The translations under genes and the position numbers were made by a program. The notes below the pieces were generated by a model that made no database searches, was not told the DNA's origin, and was given only the letters and a program-made list of their open reading frames with translations. A stretch of 64,000 bases of DNA from Staphylococcus ratti (lineage in GTDB: Bacteria; Bacillota; Bacilli; Staphylococcales; Staphylococcaceae): NCBI RefSeq assembly GCF_020883535.1, contig NZ_CP086654.1:868001-932000 (forward strand), in the 5' to 3' direction. This document shows, one piece after another, positions 8,975 to 19,503 of this stretch (the first letter of the stretch is position 1; every line of letters starts with the position of its first letter).

Positions 8975-9441
8975 CGATTCACGTTGTATTATATCAACCT
9001 GAAATTCCAGCAAACACTGGAAATATTGCGCGTACTTGCGCAGCTACTGAAACACATTTACATTTGATTCGCCCGTTAGGTTTTAGCACAGATGATAAAA
9101 TGTTACGTCGTGCAGGATTAGATTATTGGCAATATGTAAATATTACGTATCATGATAGTATAGAAGCATTTTTTGAAGCGACAGAAGGTAACTATTATTT
9201 ATTAACAAAATTTGGCTCAAAAAATCATACATCCCAAGATTTTTCGGATACGCAAACGAACCACTTTTTTATTTTTGGTAAAGAAACGACAGGTTTGCCA
9301 GATTGGGTAAAAGATACGTATCAAAACACTGCATTACGTATTCCAATGAATGATAAAGTACGTGCATTAAATTTATCTAATACAGCAGCCATTTTAATAT
9401 ATGAAGCTTTGAGACAACAAGGATATCCAAATTTACAATAA
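8971..9441 (+). CDS. trmL: tRNA (cytidine(34)-2'-O)-methyltransferase
   Basis: 156 residues, SPOUT-class methyltransferase that 2'-O-methylates position 34 of tRNA-Leu isoacceptors. Conserved blocks: YQPEIPANTGNIAR at the N-terminus, FGKETTGLP, and the C-terminal trefoil-knot segment RIPMNDKVRALNLSNTAA. Full family length. ATG 8971 overlaps the end of queG (atga) and is coupled to it; nagA follows after 19 bases. Confidence 0.95.
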   Translation: MTIHVVLYQPEIPANTGNIARTCAATETHLHLIRPLGFSTDDKMLRRAGLDYWQYVNITYHDSIEAFFEATEGNYYLLTKFGSKNHTSQDFSDTQTNHFFIFGKETTGLPDWVKDTYQNTALRIPMNDKVRALNLSNTAAILIYEALRQQGYPNLQ

Positions 9442-9460
9442 AAGGTTGAGGAGATAAATC

Positions 9461-10630
9461 ATGTCAGAATATGTGATTCAAGGTGGCACAATTTATACAG
9501 AAGATGGCACAATTGAAGAAGGCCATATTAAAATTAAAGATGGCATCATCGAATATATTGGTCATTCACTTTATAATGGTGATTTAGAAGTCATACATGT
9601 ACCTAATAGCCATATTCTTCCTGGATTTATAGATCTTCATATTCATGGTGGATATGGACATGATGCGATGGATGCCAGCATGGATGGGTTAAAACACCTG
9701 TCTGAGCATTTGCTTTCTGAAGGAACGACGAGTTACTTAGCTACAACGATGACACAATCTAATGAAGCCATTACAAAAGCCTTAAATAGCATTGCTGCAT
9801 ATAAACAACAACAATCTATCAAAGAGGCAGAAATTTTAGGTGTACATTTAGAAGGACCATTTATTTCTGAAAATAAAGTAGGCGCACAAAACCCAAAATT
9901 TGTACAGCGTCCTACAATTCAACAATTAGATACGTTTCAAAAAGAAGCGGACCATTTAATTAAAGTGGTGACCATTGCACCTGAAGTAGAAGGTGCGCAC
10001 GAAGTGATTCGTCATTTTAGTAAAGATATTATTTTTTCTATCGGTCATACGGTGGCGACATTTGATGAAGCGAATGAAGCGGTTAAATATGGAGCGAAAC
10101 ATGTGACGCATTTGTATAATGCGGCTACGCCATTTACGCACCGCGATCCTGGCGTGTTTGGTGCAGCATGGACCAATCCTTTCTTACATTGTGAATTGAT
10201 TGGGGATGGTATTCACTCACATCCGGATTCTGTAAATATTGCTTTTAAAATGAATGGTATTTCCAACATGTTTTTGATTACTGATGCTATGCGTGCAAAA
10301 GGCTTAGGTCCTGGTAAGTATGATTTAGGTGGACAAAATGTCGTTGTTACAAATGAAACAGCGAGACTAGAAAGCGGTGCGCTTGCGGGTAGTATTTTAA
10401 AAATGAATGTAGGTCTCAAAAATTTAATTCATTTTACTAAACAGTCATTAGAAGATTTATGGAGAGTAACAAGTTATAATCAAGCTAAGGCATTAAACAT
10501 ACTACATCAAAAAGGAAGTTTACAAGAAGGTAAACATGCCGATATTGTCATTTTAGATAATGATATCAATGTTTTAAAAACAATCAAGATGGGGTATGTA
10601 TTTAATAATGTTAATGACAAGAATGCATAA
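9461..10630 (+). CDS. nagA: N-acetylglucosamine-6-phosphate deacetylase
   Basis: 389 residues, amidohydrolase fold. Removes acetate from GlcNAc-6-P to give GlcN-6-P, for recycling of cell-wall sugar and catabolism of amino sugar. Seen in order: metal-binding DLHIHGGYGHD near residue 57, VHLEGPFI with the conserved Glu, IGHT, HLYNA, and the catalytic Asp in LITDAMRAKG. Site gaggag before ATG 9461. Followed after 18 bases by a NagB-like protein, which fits an amino-sugar unit. Confidence 0.96.
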   Translation: MSEYVIQGGTIYTEDGTIEEGHIKIKDGIIEYIGHSLYNGDLEVIHVPNSHILPGFIDLHIHGGYGHDAMDASMDGLKHLSEHLLSEGTTSYLATTMTQSNEAITKALNSIAAYKQQQSIKEAEILGVHLEGPFISENKVGAQNPKFVQRPTIQQLDTFQKEADHLIKVVTIAPEVEGAHEVIRHFSKDIIFSIGHTVATFDEANEAVKYGAKHVTHLYNAATPFTHRDPGVFGAAWTNPFLHCELIGDGIHSHPDSVNIAFKMNGISNMFLITDAMRAKGLGPGKYDLGGQNVVVTNETARLESGALAGSILKMNVGLKNLIHFTKQSLEDLWRVTSYNQAKALNILHQKGSLQEGKHADIVILDNDINVLKTIKMGYVFNNVNDKNA

Positions 10631-10648
10631 ATAGAGGAGTGTACGAAT

Positions 10649-11248
10649 ATGGCAATGAACTTTAAAGTATTCAAAAACAAAGATACTGCAGCAATTTATA
10701 CAGCAGATATCATTAGAAAACAATTCAACAATAATCCAACTACAATTGCTGGATTTCATTTGAGTAATGAAGATGCACCAGTTTTAGATTACTTAAAACG
10801 AAATGTTGATGACCATGCCGTAGATTTTAGTCAAATTCATATTTTAGACTATGATAAAAATGCGTCTTATTTCAAAGCGCTTGGTGTACCTGAAAAACAA
10901 ATTCATGAGATTCCTGAAGATGACGATGTTGAAAAATTCATTGAGCATAAAGCGAAAACGAAAGATAATAAAGGGAAATTGACATTACAAGTCGTTTCTA
11001 TCGACAAAAAAGGTGAATTTGGTGTACCTGTGAATAATGGTTTAAAACCAGCACGAGAAATTTTTGTAGTCGTTACGGGTAGCGACAAAGCAGATATCGT
11101 TAAAAAATTATATGAGGATAATGGCAATACAAGTTTTATTCCTTCAAGTTTAAAAACACATCGTATGGTAAATATTGTGCTTGATGAAGCAGCGGCACAA
11201 GGATTACCGGATGATGTTCGAGAATATTTCACTTCTCTATATGCATAA
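10649..11248 (+). CDS. NagB/RpiA-like sugar-phosphate isomerase family protein
   Basis: 199 residues. The sequence resembles glucosamine-6-phosphate isomerase / 6-phosphogluconolactonase-type proteins that sit next to nagA in staphylococci, but it is shorter than true NagB (about 250). No clear catalytic Asp-His-Glu set of NagB can be named. Position 18 bases after nagA and a good gaggag site suggest cotranscription. A regulatory or degenerate isomerase is possible; a genuine nagB may lie elsewhere. Confidence 0.65.
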   Translation: MAMNFKVFKNKDTAAIYTADIIRKQFNNNPTTIAGFHLSNEDAPVLDYLKRNVDDHAVDFSQIHILDYDKNASYFKALGVPEKQIHEIPEDDDVEKFIEHKAKTKDNKGKLTLQVVSIDKKGEFGVPVNNGLKPAREIFVVVTGSDKADIVKKLYEDNGNTSFIPSSLKTHRMVNIVLDEAAAQGLPDDVREYFTSLYA

Positions 11249-11267
11249 TGAGAATAGGGGGGACAGC

Positions 11268-11423
11268 ATGACAGAGGACAAGCACATCGATCATGAGAAC
11301 GAAATGGTTGACGATTTTGACGATCTTGTTGATTTAGGAAAAGAAATGGAACAAATTTCTGAAGCGAATGATCAAGAAAAGTTTGATCAATCACACGACC
11401 CTAACGTACGTTCAGATAAGTAA
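11268..11423 (+). CDS. Small acidic protein, 51 aa
   Basis: 51 residues from ATG 11268, with agggggga 6 bases upstream; a longer in-frame ORF from 11175 is an overlap artefact. The product is rich in Asp/Glu/His (EMVDDFDDLVDLGKEM), soluble, with no signal or membrane segment. Last gene of the nagA unit, followed by a terminator. Function unknown; small conserved proteins of this type are common in staphylococcal genomes. Confidence 0.75.
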   Translation: MTEDKHIDHENEMVDDFDDLVDLGKEMEQISEANDQEKFDQSHDPNVRSDK

Positions 11424-11447
11424 AAATCATTCATATTGTTAATATTG

Positions 11448-11480
11448 AGCTGAGGCATGGTGATGTCTTGGCTTTTTTTA
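11448..11480 (+). terminator. Terminator after the nagA unit
   Basis: 11-bp stem with wobble pairs (agctgaggcat/atgtcttggct) followed by tttttt. Confidence 0.85.
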
Positions 11481-11494
11481 CTTTTGACCTGTCA

Positions 11495-11523
11495 TTGTCT
11501 TATGAAACAAGATAAATTATAAT
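11495..11523 (+). promoter_or_regulatory. Sigma-A promoter for the 139-aa membrane protein
   Basis: TTGTCT, 17-base spacer, TATAAT, about 36 bases upstream of the start at 11560. Confidence 0.6.
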
Positions 11524-11559
11524 AAAACAAACTGTTAACATGATGAAAGGTGTTTATTT

Positions 11560-11979
11560 ATGAAATTACAACGTTTATGGGTGCCGTTACTTATTGCGTC
11601 TACAATTATTAATTTAATATCTATAAAAGGCTTTCCACTCGCATTAGGTACGTTATATTTACCTGTACTATTCAAAGTTGTTCAAATGCAAATGAATTTA
11701 TCAAAAGGCTTATTGGATGAAAAGGTAAATGCGAACGTATTTATACATAATAATCAAAAAGGTATTGTGATTAGCGTGTTATGTTGTTTGGCGATTACTG
11801 CTGCGCTGTTCATCTATTTAAAGGATTTTTACTTGTCACTTACGGGTGTATTAGGGTTCTTCATTACGCTTAGTCCATTGACACTCACATTAGGAGTAGT
11901 GCTGTATATTTTAACAGCCATTGCTGTTGTCCAAGCTGTAAAATATAAATTTGCAACAGGACCAATAAAAAATAAATAA
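11560..11979 (+). CDS. Small membrane protein, 139 aa
   Basis: Four predicted hydrophobic segments (about 8-25, 27-45, 70-88, 93-127), short loops and a basic C-terminus. The site aaaggtg lies 9 bases before ATG 11560. I do not recognise the family. It has its own promoter and terminator and so is monocistronic between the nagA unit and fumC. No catalytic motif is visible. Confidence 0.75.
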   Translation: MKLQRLWVPLLIASTIINLISIKGFPLALGTLYLPVLFKVVQMQMNLSKGLLDEKVNANVFIHNNQKGIVISVLCCLAITAALFIYLKDFYLSLTGVLGFFITLSPLTLTLGVVLYILTAIAVVQAVKYKFATGPIKNK

Positions 11980-11986
11980 GCATATC

Positions 11987-12024
11987 AAAAAAGATGAAAG
12001 TACAAAAACGCTTTCATCTTTTTT
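11987..12024 (+). terminator. Terminator before fumC
   Basis: aaaaaagatgaaag/ctttcatctttttt hairpin, usable in both directions. Confidence 0.9.
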
Positions 12025-12045
12025 GTGTTCTTAGGCGAAGGGCGA

Positions 12046-12075
12046 TTGAACCTTGTTTTTATTTAATGCTATAAT
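12046..12075 (+). promoter_or_regulatory. Sigma-A promoter of fumC
   Basis: TTGAAC, 18-base spacer, TATAAT; 43 bases before ATG 12119. Confidence 0.6.
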
Positions 12076-12118
12076 TTAAATGAAGATAGATATATTTTTT
12101 AAAGGGGAGCGAATCTAA

Positions 12119-13504
12119 ATGTCAGTAAGAATTGAACACGATACTTTTGGTGAAATTGAAGTACCTGCAGATAAATATTGGGGTGCTCAAACGCAAAGAA
12201 GTAAACAAAATTTTCCTGTAGGTAAAGAAAAAATGCCTATTGAAGTGGTATATGGTTTTGCACAGTTAAAACGTGGTGCAGCTTTAGCGAATAACGAGTT
12301 AGGCAAGTTAAGTGATATTAAAAAAGACGCTATTGTCCACGCATGTGACCGTATATTAAAAGGTGAGTTAGACGAACATTTTCCACTTGTTGTATGGCAA
12401 ACGGGAAGCGGTACGCAAAGTAATATGAACGTTAACGAAGTGGTAAGCTATGTAGCGAACGAATATTTAAAAGAACATGGCAGTGAGGAACATATCCATC
12501 CAAACGATGATGTGAATAAATCACAAAGTTCTAACGATACTTTCCCAACAGCAATGCACGTTGCTTTGTATCATGAAATTGAATCAAAATTAGAACCTGC
12601 ATTAAAAGGATTACGTGATACGTTCTACAAAAAAGAGCAAGATTTTAAAGACATTATTAAAATTGGACGCACACATCTACAAGACGCGACACCGATCACG
12701 TTAGGACAAGAAATTAGCGGATGGCGTTATATGCTGGATGTTTGTGAGCGATTACTAACAGAATCTAAAAAGCATATTCTTAATTTAGCAATTGGTGGTA
12801 CAGCTGTAGGAACAGGCATTAATGCACACCCAGAGTTTGGCAATAAAGTAGCGCATTTTATTTCAGAAAATACTGGTTATCCGTTTGTTTCATCTGAAAA
12901 TAAATTCCATGCCTTAACAGCGCATGATGAAGTAGTGCAATTACACGGTTCATTAAAAGCACTAGCAGGAGACTTAATGAAAATTGCGAACGATATCCGC
13001 TGGTTAGCTTCAGGCCCTCGTGCTGGTTTAGCAGAAATTTCGATTCCAGAAAATGAACCAGGTTCTTCAATTATGCCAGGTAAAGTGAATCCAACACAAT
13101 GTGAAATGTTAACAATGGTGGCAACTCAAGTTATGGGTAACGATACAGTAGTAGGTATTTCAAGTTCTCAAGGTAACTTTGAATTAAACGTATTTAAACC
13201 AGTTATTTTACACAACACGTTGCAATCTATTTATCTATTAGCGGATGGAATGAATACATTCAATGATAATTGTGCTGTTGGAATTGAACCTATCGAAGAA
13301 AATATTGATAATTACTTAAACCGTTCTTTAATGCTTGTTACTGCTTTAAACCCACATATTGGCTATGAAAAAGCAGCTTCTATTGCGAAAAAAGCTCACA
13401 AAGAAAGTTTGACATTAAAAGAAGCAGCCATTCAATCTGGTCATCTTACGGAAGAACAGTTTAATGAGTGGATTAAGCCGGAAGATATGGTTCATCCGAA
13501 ATAA
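12119..13504 (+). CDS. fumC: Fumarate hydratase, class II
   Basis: 461 residues, the usual length. Cytosolic iron-independent tetrameric enzyme that converts fumarate to malate in the TCA cycle. Signature [11 protein letters not shown] near residue 316, the [11 protein letters not shown] block and [14 protein letters not shown] are all present, covering the three conserved regions that build the active site. Site aaggggag before ATG. ppx follows after 19 bases and may be read through from the same promoter. Confidence 0.98.
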   Translation: MSVRIEHDTFGEIEVPADKYWGAQTQRSKQNFPVGKEKMPIEVVYGFAQLKRGAALANNELGKLSDIKKDAIVHACDRILKGELDEHFPLVVWQTGSGTQSNMNVNEVVSYVANEYLKEHGSEEHIHPNDDVNKSQSSNDTFPTAMHVALYHEIESKLEPALKGLRDTFYKKEQDFKDIIKIGRTHLQDATPITLGQEISGWRYMLDVCERLLTESKKHILNLAIGGTAVGTGINAHPEFGNKVAHFISENTGYPFVSSENKFHALTAHDEVVQLHGSLKALAGDLMKIANDIRWLASGPRAGLAEISIPENEPGSSIMPGKVNPTQCEMLTMVATQVMGNDTVVGISSSQGNFELNVFKPVILHNTLQSIYLLADGMNTFNDNCAVGIEPIEENIDNYLNRSLMLVTALNPHIGYEKAASIAKKAHKESLTLKEAAIQSGHLTEEQFNEWIKPEDMVHPK

Positions 13505-13523
13505 TTAAGGAGGCTTTTCATCA

Positions 13524-15050
13524 ATGGAAAGGAACGGTTTAATTGATATCGGATCCAATACGATTCGTTTAGTTATTTTTCAATTTCATCCTGATACAGG
13601 GCTTAATGAGATACAAAATATTAAAACACCGGCAAGACTAAGCCAATATTTAGACGATGATCATCGTATGTCGGATGAAGGAATTGAAGTTTTAACAGAA
13701 GCTTTACACAGCTTTAAGAAAGTTTCTGATAAATTCAAAGTTGAAAATTTGTTTCCGATCGCTACTGCTGCCATTCGACAGTCAACAAATCAAAAAGAAA
13801 TTATTAAGCATGTAAAAAAGAAAGTTGGCATTGACATCATCATTATCCCAGAAGAAGATGAGGCGTTTTATGGCTCATATGCCGTGACACATACGACTGG
13901 GATTGACAATGGTATTACAGTAGACATTGGTGGAGGGTCTACCGAAGTAACATATTTTGAAAAACGTAAAATTAAACAAGCTACAAGCTTTCCTTTTGGT
14001 GTCGTGACTTTATCGCGCATGTTTTTTGAAGATAAAGCGCATAATGACAAAGATGCTATTAAAAAAATGGAAAAGTTTTTAAAAGGCGAATTTAACAAAT
14101 TAAATTGGATTGCCAACAAAGCAATCACGCTTGTAGGTATTGGAGGATCTGCTCGAAATTGTGCACGTATCCATCAATCTTATCATCAATATCCTATTGC
14201 AGGTGTGCATGGCTATACGATGGCTTTTGATGGTTTAAAAGAAGTATATCAATTGTTAAAGAAGACGTCTCGTGAAGATTTAACGCATTTAGATGGGTTA
14301 AGCCGTGATCGCGCAGATATCATTTTACCGGCAGTTGCCGTTTTTAATGTATTGTATGAAATGATTGATGCTAAAGCTTTTACGTTTTCAAGAAAAGGTA
14401 TTCGTGAAGGATTTATTATGAATCAAATTGCGAATGCTTATCCGGGAGAATTTTCAAAAAATCATGTACGACAAGATGCGTTAAAACATTTAGCAAATGA
14501 GTATCACATTGAGCAAAGTGGTGCGAAGCAAAGAGTGAAACTAGCTTCTTCGTTGTTTGATCAAATTGTAAAACTGAAAAAAGTAGATATGGATGATACG
14601 CTGAAGCAACTTTTTTTAGAAGCTGCCTATTTGTATTATCTTGGAAAATTTGTAGATTCAGACTCAAGTTCACAGCATACTTATTACCTTATCGCAAATT
14701 CAAGTATCAATGGGTTATCCCATAAGGAACGGGTCACGTTAGCTTTACTAGCAAGCTTTAAAAATAAGACACTATTGAAATTTTATAGTGATGAAACAGG
14801 TTGGTTTGATTCAAACGAATTAAGTGATATACAAACTTTAGGGGGCATAGTGAAGTTTGTAAATGCAATGAATATTTCGAATACCAATACAGTGAATCAA
14901 TTGGCATTATCTAAAGATAAAGAGGGATACCAACTTGATGTATATTATCAAGGCGAACCTATCGCTGAAGAATACCAAACACTTCGGCAAAAAAAGCACC
15001 TAGAAAAAGTACTCAAGGAGAATGTTAAAATTAATTTTACAAAATCTTAA
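13524..15050 (+). CDS. ppx: Exopolyphosphatase, Ppx/GppA family
   Basis: 508 residues, ASKHA fold. Hydrolyses terminal phosphate from polyphosphate (or pppGpp in the GppA type). N-terminal GLIDIGSNTIRLVIF, the VDIGGGSTEV phosphate loop near residue 134 and GIGGSARNCARI are clear; the C-terminal half is HD-like helical. Site aaggagg before ATG 13524. Lies 95 bases upstream of ppk, so synthesis and breakdown of polyphosphate are encoded side by side. Confidence 0.93.
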   Translation: MERNGLIDIGSNTIRLVIFQFHPDTGLNEIQNIKTPARLSQYLDDDHRMSDEGIEVLTEALHSFKKVSDKFKVENLFPIATAAIRQSTNQKEIIKHVKKKVGIDIIIIPEEDEAFYGSYAVTHTTGIDNGITVDIGGGSTEVTYFEKRKIKQATSFPFGVVTLSRMFFEDKAHNDKDAIKKMEKFLKGEFNKLNWIANKAITLVGIGGSARNCARIHQSYHQYPIAGVHGYTMAFDGLKEVYQLLKKTSREDLTHLDGLSRDRADIILPAVAVFNVLYEMIDAKAFTFSRKGIREGFIMNQIANAYPGEFSKNHVRQDALKHLANEYHIEQSGAKQRVKLASSLFDQIVKLKKVDMDDTLKQLFLEAAYLYYLGKFVDSDSSSQHTYYLIANSSINGLSHKERVTLALLASFKNKTLLKFYSDETGWFDSNELSDIQTLGGIVKFVNAMNISNTNTVNQLALSKDKEGYQLDVYYQGEPIAEEYQTLRQKKHLEKVLKENVKINFTKS

Positions 15051-15145
15051 TCGTGGCTCTATGTTTAAAGAAAAGCATGGTATGTTATTCTAAAATTAAG
15101 TATGAAAAGACCTTTGGGGATATATTAATGAGGTGAAATTAACAA

Positions 15146-17308
15146 GTGACGAATACGAATAATAATTTAGACATTAATCACCCAAGTTATTATAATAACC
15201 GGGAAGTCAGTTGGTTAGATTTTAATTATCGTGTGCTACAAGAAGCATGCGATACATCCAATCCTTTATTGGAACAGCTTAATTTTATTGCTATAGGAAG
15301 TTCAAATTTAGATGAATTTTTTATGGTGCGCGTTGCGGGTTTAAAAGACCAAGTCAAAATGGGATTTGACAAGCCTGAGAACAAAACACAAATGACACCT
15401 TTAGAACAACTCGCTGAAATAGAGAAGAAAAATCGTAAAAATGTTGCATTTCAATACCAAAGGTTTAATGAGTTGGTAGAAGAATTAAAGACTTATGATG
15501 TTTTCTTAAGTCGACCAGAAGCGTTAAGCGATGAACTGATTGAGCGATTAGAAGCCATCTTTTTAACTGAAATTTTACCTACGTTAACACCATTAGGTAT
15601 CGATGCATATAGACCATTTCCAAAGTTAAACAATAAAACACTCAATATCTTTGTGGATATAGATACTGGAAATGAAATTAACTCCGCGATTGTTCAAATT
15701 CCTGCTCTGTTAAAACGCTTTATATCAATTAACGAGGGGAACAAGCATTATATCGTTTTAATTGAAGATTTAATCAGTTATTTTATGAGTCATTTATTTC
15801 AAGGATACGAAATTCTTCACACGTATACTTTCCGTATTACGCGTAACGCTGACTTAACGATACATGAAGACGGTGCTGAAGACTTACTCATTGAAATTGA
15901 ACGCTTTTTAAAAGAACGTAAAAGTGGTGCAGCAGTAAGGCTTGAAATAGACAACCGTTATCATCCAGAAAACAATTTGGATTGGTTGGCAAGTATTCTT
16001 GAATTAGAAAAAGAAGATGTCTACCTTACGGATGGTCCGTTAGATTTAACGATGGTATTCGAACTAGTAGACCATTTATCTCATAAATTAAAACATCTAA
16101 AATATCAACGTTATACACCACAAGTACCACAGTCTCTAGGAAATAATAATATTTTTGATTTAGCAATGAAACGAGATATATTTTTCCATCATCCATACGA
16201 GTCATTTGATCCTATCGTAGACTTTATTCAAGAAGCTTCTGAAGATCCGAATACGATTGCGATTAAGCAAACGTTATATCGAGTAAGTAGTGATTCACCA
16301 ATTATTGAAGCGTTAAAAAATGCGGCTGAAAATGGTAAACAAGTTACGGTATTGGTAGAATTGAAAGCTCGTTTTGATGAAGAGAATAACGTCCATTGGG
16401 CACGCATGTTAGAAGATGCAGGATGTCATGTGATGTACGGGATGACTCATCTAAAAACACACAGTAAGATTACACTTATTGTAAAACGTATCAATGGCCA
16501 ACTCGTTCCATTCGTTCATCTTGGAACTGGCAATTATAACGATAAGACTGCTAAATTGTATACAGATATGGGCATTATTACGACGAATAGTGATATTGGT
16601 AAAGACGCGATGAGTTTCTTTAACTATTTAAGCGGCTATTCAATTAAGCCAGATTATCAACAGTTAAATGTCTCGCCTTATGAAATACGTGATTTATTTA
16701 TCGAACGTATTGAAGAAGAAGTACAAAGTCATTTAAAACATGGTAACGGTAAAATGATAATGAAAATGAATTCACTCACAGATAAAGCATTGATTAAGAA
16801 ATTATTTGAAGCTTCTCAAGCAGGTGTACAAATTAAATTGATTATCCGTGGTATTTGTTGTTTGAAGCCGGGGATACCGGGTGTGAGTGACAATATTGAA
16901 GTCGTGAGTATTGTAGGTCGTTTATTAGAACATTCTCGAATTTATTATTTCTATAATAATGGAGACGAAAAAGTTTATTTATCTTCAGCGGATATGATGA
17001 CACGAAATATGATTAAACGTGTGGAAATTTTATTTCCAGTGTTAAATCAAAAAATTGCACGTCGCCTTGTTTCCTATTTGGAATTACAGTTATCGGATAA
17101 CCAAAAAGGCCGTTATCAAGATCGTTACGGTGTTTATCATTATATTCAAAATGATTTACCGCCGAACAATTCTCAAGAAAAGTTAATGGAAGAAGCGGTG
17201 GAATTTGGTTTGAATTTGAAAAAAGAAAATATTGTTGAAACCGGACAACCTGTGCGACCTAAATCGAATTGGGTCAATCGTTTCAGAAAAAAATTCAACC
17301 GAAAATAA
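15146..17308 (+). CDS. ppk: Polyphosphate kinase
   Basis: 720 residues, normal for Ppk1. Reversibly moves the gamma phosphate of ATP to polyphosphate. N-terminal domain ([20 protein letters not shown]), head domain, then two PLD-like C-terminal domains with [12 protein letters not shown] and [12 protein letters not shown], which carry the phospho-histidine and its partner. Start is GTG 15146, set by gaggtg 10 bases upstream. Convergent with the next gene across a shared terminator. S. aureus is generally reported to lack ppk, so this is a feature of other staphylococci. Confidence 0.95.
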   Translation: MTNTNNNLDINHPSYYNNREVSWLDFNYRVLQEACDTSNPLLEQLNFIAIGSSNLDEFFMVRVAGLKDQVKMGFDKPENKTQMTPLEQLAEIEKKNRKNVAFQYQRFNELVEELKTYDVFLSRPEALSDELIERLEAIFLTEILPTLTPLGIDAYRPFPKLNNKTLNIFVDIDTGNEINSAIVQIPALLKRFISINEGNKHYIVLIEDLISYFMSHLFQGYEILHTYTFRITRNADLTIHEDGAEDLLIEIERFLKERKSGAAVRLEIDNRYHPENNLDWLASILELEKEDVYLTDGPLDLTMVFELVDHLSHKLKHLKYQRYTPQVPQSLGNNNIFDLAMKRDIFFHHPYESFDPIVDFIQEASEDPNTIAIKQTLYRVSSDSPIIEALKNAAENGKQVTVLVELKARFDEENNVHWARMLEDAGCHVMYGMTHLKTHSKITLIVKRINGQLVPFVHLGTGNYNDKTAKLYTDMGIITTNSDIGKDAMSFFNYLSGYSIKPDYQQLNVSPYEIRDLFIERIEEEVQSHLKHGNGKMIMKMNSLTDKALIKKLFEASQAGVQIKLIIRGICCLKPGIPGVSDNIEVVSIVGRLLEHSRIYYFYNNGDEKVYLSSADMMTRNMIKRVEILFPVLNQKIARRLVSYLELQLSDNQKGRYQDRYGVYHYIQNDLPPNNSQEKLMEEAVEFGLNLKKENIVETGQPVRPKSNWVNRFRKKFNRK

Positions 17309-17312
17309 ACTT

Positions 17313-17353
17313 AAAGCATCTGTCGTGTATGCGTACACGGCAGATGCTTTATT
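17313..17353. terminator. Bidirectional terminator between ppk and the pseudouridine synthase
   Basis: aaagcatctgtcgtgta/tacacggcagatgcttt inverted repeat between two convergent genes, with short T/A tracts at the edges. Confidence 0.88.
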
Positions 17354-18182
17354 ATGCATTGGCGTCATCTAAAGTGACATTGATTTCTTGTTGTAAAATA
17401 GGGTGCGTAAATTGGACTTGGTAACTTTCAAGTTTCAATTGGCGCAAAGTCGATTGACTATACAATGGGTCACCAATAACAGGGTAACCGATAGATGCTA
17501 AATGCACTCGAATTTGATGTGTACGACCCGTATCTAATTTTAGATGTACTTCACATACACCTTCTTTAATCATTTTAGATTTTAAAATATGTGTGACAGC
17601 ACGTTGGCCCGTTGGCGAAATACGGCGTTTATTTGGATGAAATTTATCTTTACCAATCGGTTGATCAATTGTTTGAGCTTTGAGCGGTAAAAGACTTTTC
17701 ACTTGTGCACGGTAGATACGGTGAATATGGTTATCTTCTAACATGCGATCTAAAACCTTTTTGACAAGCGCATTTTTAGCAACGATAAGCAAACCAACCG
17801 TTTCTTGGTCAAGTCGATGAATCGGCTCAACATAATCTGTATCTAACGTGTAGATAATATGATTCATTAGCGTATTGCTTTCTTTTAAATCATTAGGGTG
17901 TGTTTTAACACCTTTAGGTTTTAATACGATAGCGAGATAGTCATCTTCATAAACAATTTGAGCATGACGATAGCTAGGGACATATTGACTTTTGTCAGAA
18001 GAAGATGGAAGTATCACCTCATCACCCGTATGGATAACTTCGTTCAATGAAGCGGGCGCACCATTGATTTGGATCTCTTTGGACATGTTAAGTAAGTGTA
18101 GTTCTTTTTTTGGTAAATTTAATGACTTGAACATCTCTCTTAAAGTCATTTGATTGAACGGTTCTGCTACTGTAAATTTCAT
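17352..18182 (-). CDS. RluA/RluD-family RNA pseudouridine synthase
   Basis: 276 residues. Converts specific uridines to pseudouridine in rRNA or tRNA. An S4-like N-terminal part (to about 65) is followed by the synthase domain, with the catalytic Asp in HRLDQETVGLLIVAK near residue 122 and LDTGRTHQIRVHL toward the C-terminus. Site aaggagg lies 9 bases before ATG 18182. Which uridine is modified cannot be told from sequence. Transcribed toward ppk; a terminator separates them. Confidence 0.92.
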   Translation of the reverse strand: MKFTVAEPFNQMTLREMFKSLNLPKKELHLLNMSKEIQINGAPASLNEVIHTGDEVILPSSSDKSQYVPSYRHAQIVYEDDYLAIVLKPKGVKTHPNDLKESNTLMNHIIYTLDTDYVEPIHRLDQETVGLLIVAKNALVKKVLDRMLEDNHIHRIYRAQVKSLLPLKAQTIDQPIGKDKFHPNKRRISPTGQRAVTHILKSKMIKEGVCEVHLKLDTGRTHQIRVHLASIGYPVIGDPLYSQSTLRQLKLESYQVQFTHPILQQEINVTLDDANA

Positions 18183-18378
18183 AATAGCCTCCTTATCTCA
18201 ATCATCATACCATATTTATATCTTTAAAGTGTGAGAAAATTTTATTATTCAACAGATAAGCAGGTTATTTTGCGAAAGAGATATAGGCATATTATAGTGA
18301 AAGATCAAGTATAAGCGTTTTGCGGATAATGCGTTCATGTGTATACTAATAGATAAGTAAAATGTTGGAGTGAAACGT

Positions 18379-19503
18379 ATGGAAAAACCGACACGTCTTG
18401 CATTGTTAAAAGAAATTGCGGAATTTTTAAATGAGGAAACAGAACTTGAATCGATGTTGCATGGGGCGTTAGAGTCGTTAATTAAAGGGAGTGAGTTTAC
18501 GACAGGCTGGGTCTTTTTTATCGACGAAAATGGCGCACATACCCTTGAAGCTGAATACGAATTGCCACGTGCATTGACAAATCATGAATGTAAGTATATG
18601 ACAGAAGGGGCGTGTTGGTGTGTTCAGTCATACCATAATAAAAAATTAACGAAAGCGTCTAACATTATTAATTGCTCGAGAATTAATTTGGCGAGTCAAG
18701 AGTTTACTGAAGAAACAGATGACATTACACATCATGCGACGGTACCTTTACGTTCAGGTAATGAACAGTTCGGTTTACTTAATGTAGCTACGCCGCATAC
18801 GACACATTATTCAGATGAAGATTTAGAATTATTGGAGTCTGTAGCTTTTCAAATTGGTTCAGCGATTAAACGTATTGATTTAACAAATCAAGAAAAAGAA
18901 GCAGCTTTAATCAATGAGCGTAATCGTCTCGCGCGTGATTTACATGACTCTGTAAATCAGATGCTATTCTCTTTAAAATTGACCGCACATGCGGCAGGTC
19001 AAATCTCTAATGAACCGACCTCTCAAAAGGCATTTTCACAAATTGAACAAACGAGTCAAAATGCCGTAAATGAAATGCGCGCATTAATATGGCAACTCAA
19101 GCCAGTAGGATTAGAGCAAGGACTCGTACATGCCATTAAGCAATATGCGAAATTAATTCACATTCATGTTGAAATAAAAGTCCACGGCTTAATCGATTTA
19201 GATCGAAAAGTAGAGATGCATACGTATCGTATTATTCAAGAAGCGATGAATAATAGTAAAAAACATGCAAATGTTTCTGTCGTTTACGTTAATCTAACTC
19301 AAGTTCAAGATTGCTTAAAAGTACAAATTTATGATAAAGGACAAGGCTTTAGTCCACATGAATTTGAGGATAAAGGGGGACATCATGGTCTTTCGCATAT
19401 GAAGCAACGTGCAGCATTATTGAATGCCCATATTTCAATTTTATCTTTACCTCATGTCCAAATTGATTTAGAAGTTCCATTACAGTATAAAGGAAGTGAG
19501 TAA
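18379..19503 (+). CDS. airS: Oxygen/redox-sensing histidine kinase AirS
   Basis: 374 residues from ATG 18379 (ttggag 8 bases upstream; GTG 18370 is too close to that site). GAF domain (about 25-175), then a HisKA_3 dimerisation helix with the phospho-acceptor in RDLHDSVNQ, then a HATPase_c domain (DKGQGF, GGHHGL). Four cysteines in the GAF domain, C71, C79, C81 and C99, match the [2Fe-2S] ligands described for S. aureus AirS (YhcS). No membrane segment: a cytosolic sensor. Abuts airR with no gap, one operon. In S. aureus AirSR controls nitrate respiration, cell-wall and virulence genes. Confidence 0.93.
   Translation: MEKPTRLALLKEIAEFLNEETELESMLHGALESLIKGSEFTTGWVFFIDENGAHTLEAEYELPRALTNHECKYMTEGACWCVQSYHNKKLTKASNIINCSRINLASQEFTEETDDITHHATVPLRSGNEQFGLLNVATPHTTHYSDEDLELLESVAFQIGSAIKRIDLTNQEKEAALINERNRLARDLHDSVNQMLFSLKLTAHAAGQISNEPTSQKAFSQIEQTSQNAVNEMRALIWQLKPVGLEQGLVHAIKQYAKLIHIHVEIKVHGLIDLDRKVEMHTYRIIQEAMNNSKKHANVSVVYVNLTQVQDCLKVQIYDKGQGFSPHEFEDKGGHHGLSHMKQRAALLNAHISILSLPHVQIDLEVPLQYKGSE

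Noticed and set aside
12858..13070. Minus-strand ORF inside fumC and similar antisense ORFs in ppx, nagA, yhaN, hemH, hemY
   Set aside because: Shadows of strongly supported genes, no ribosome sites.
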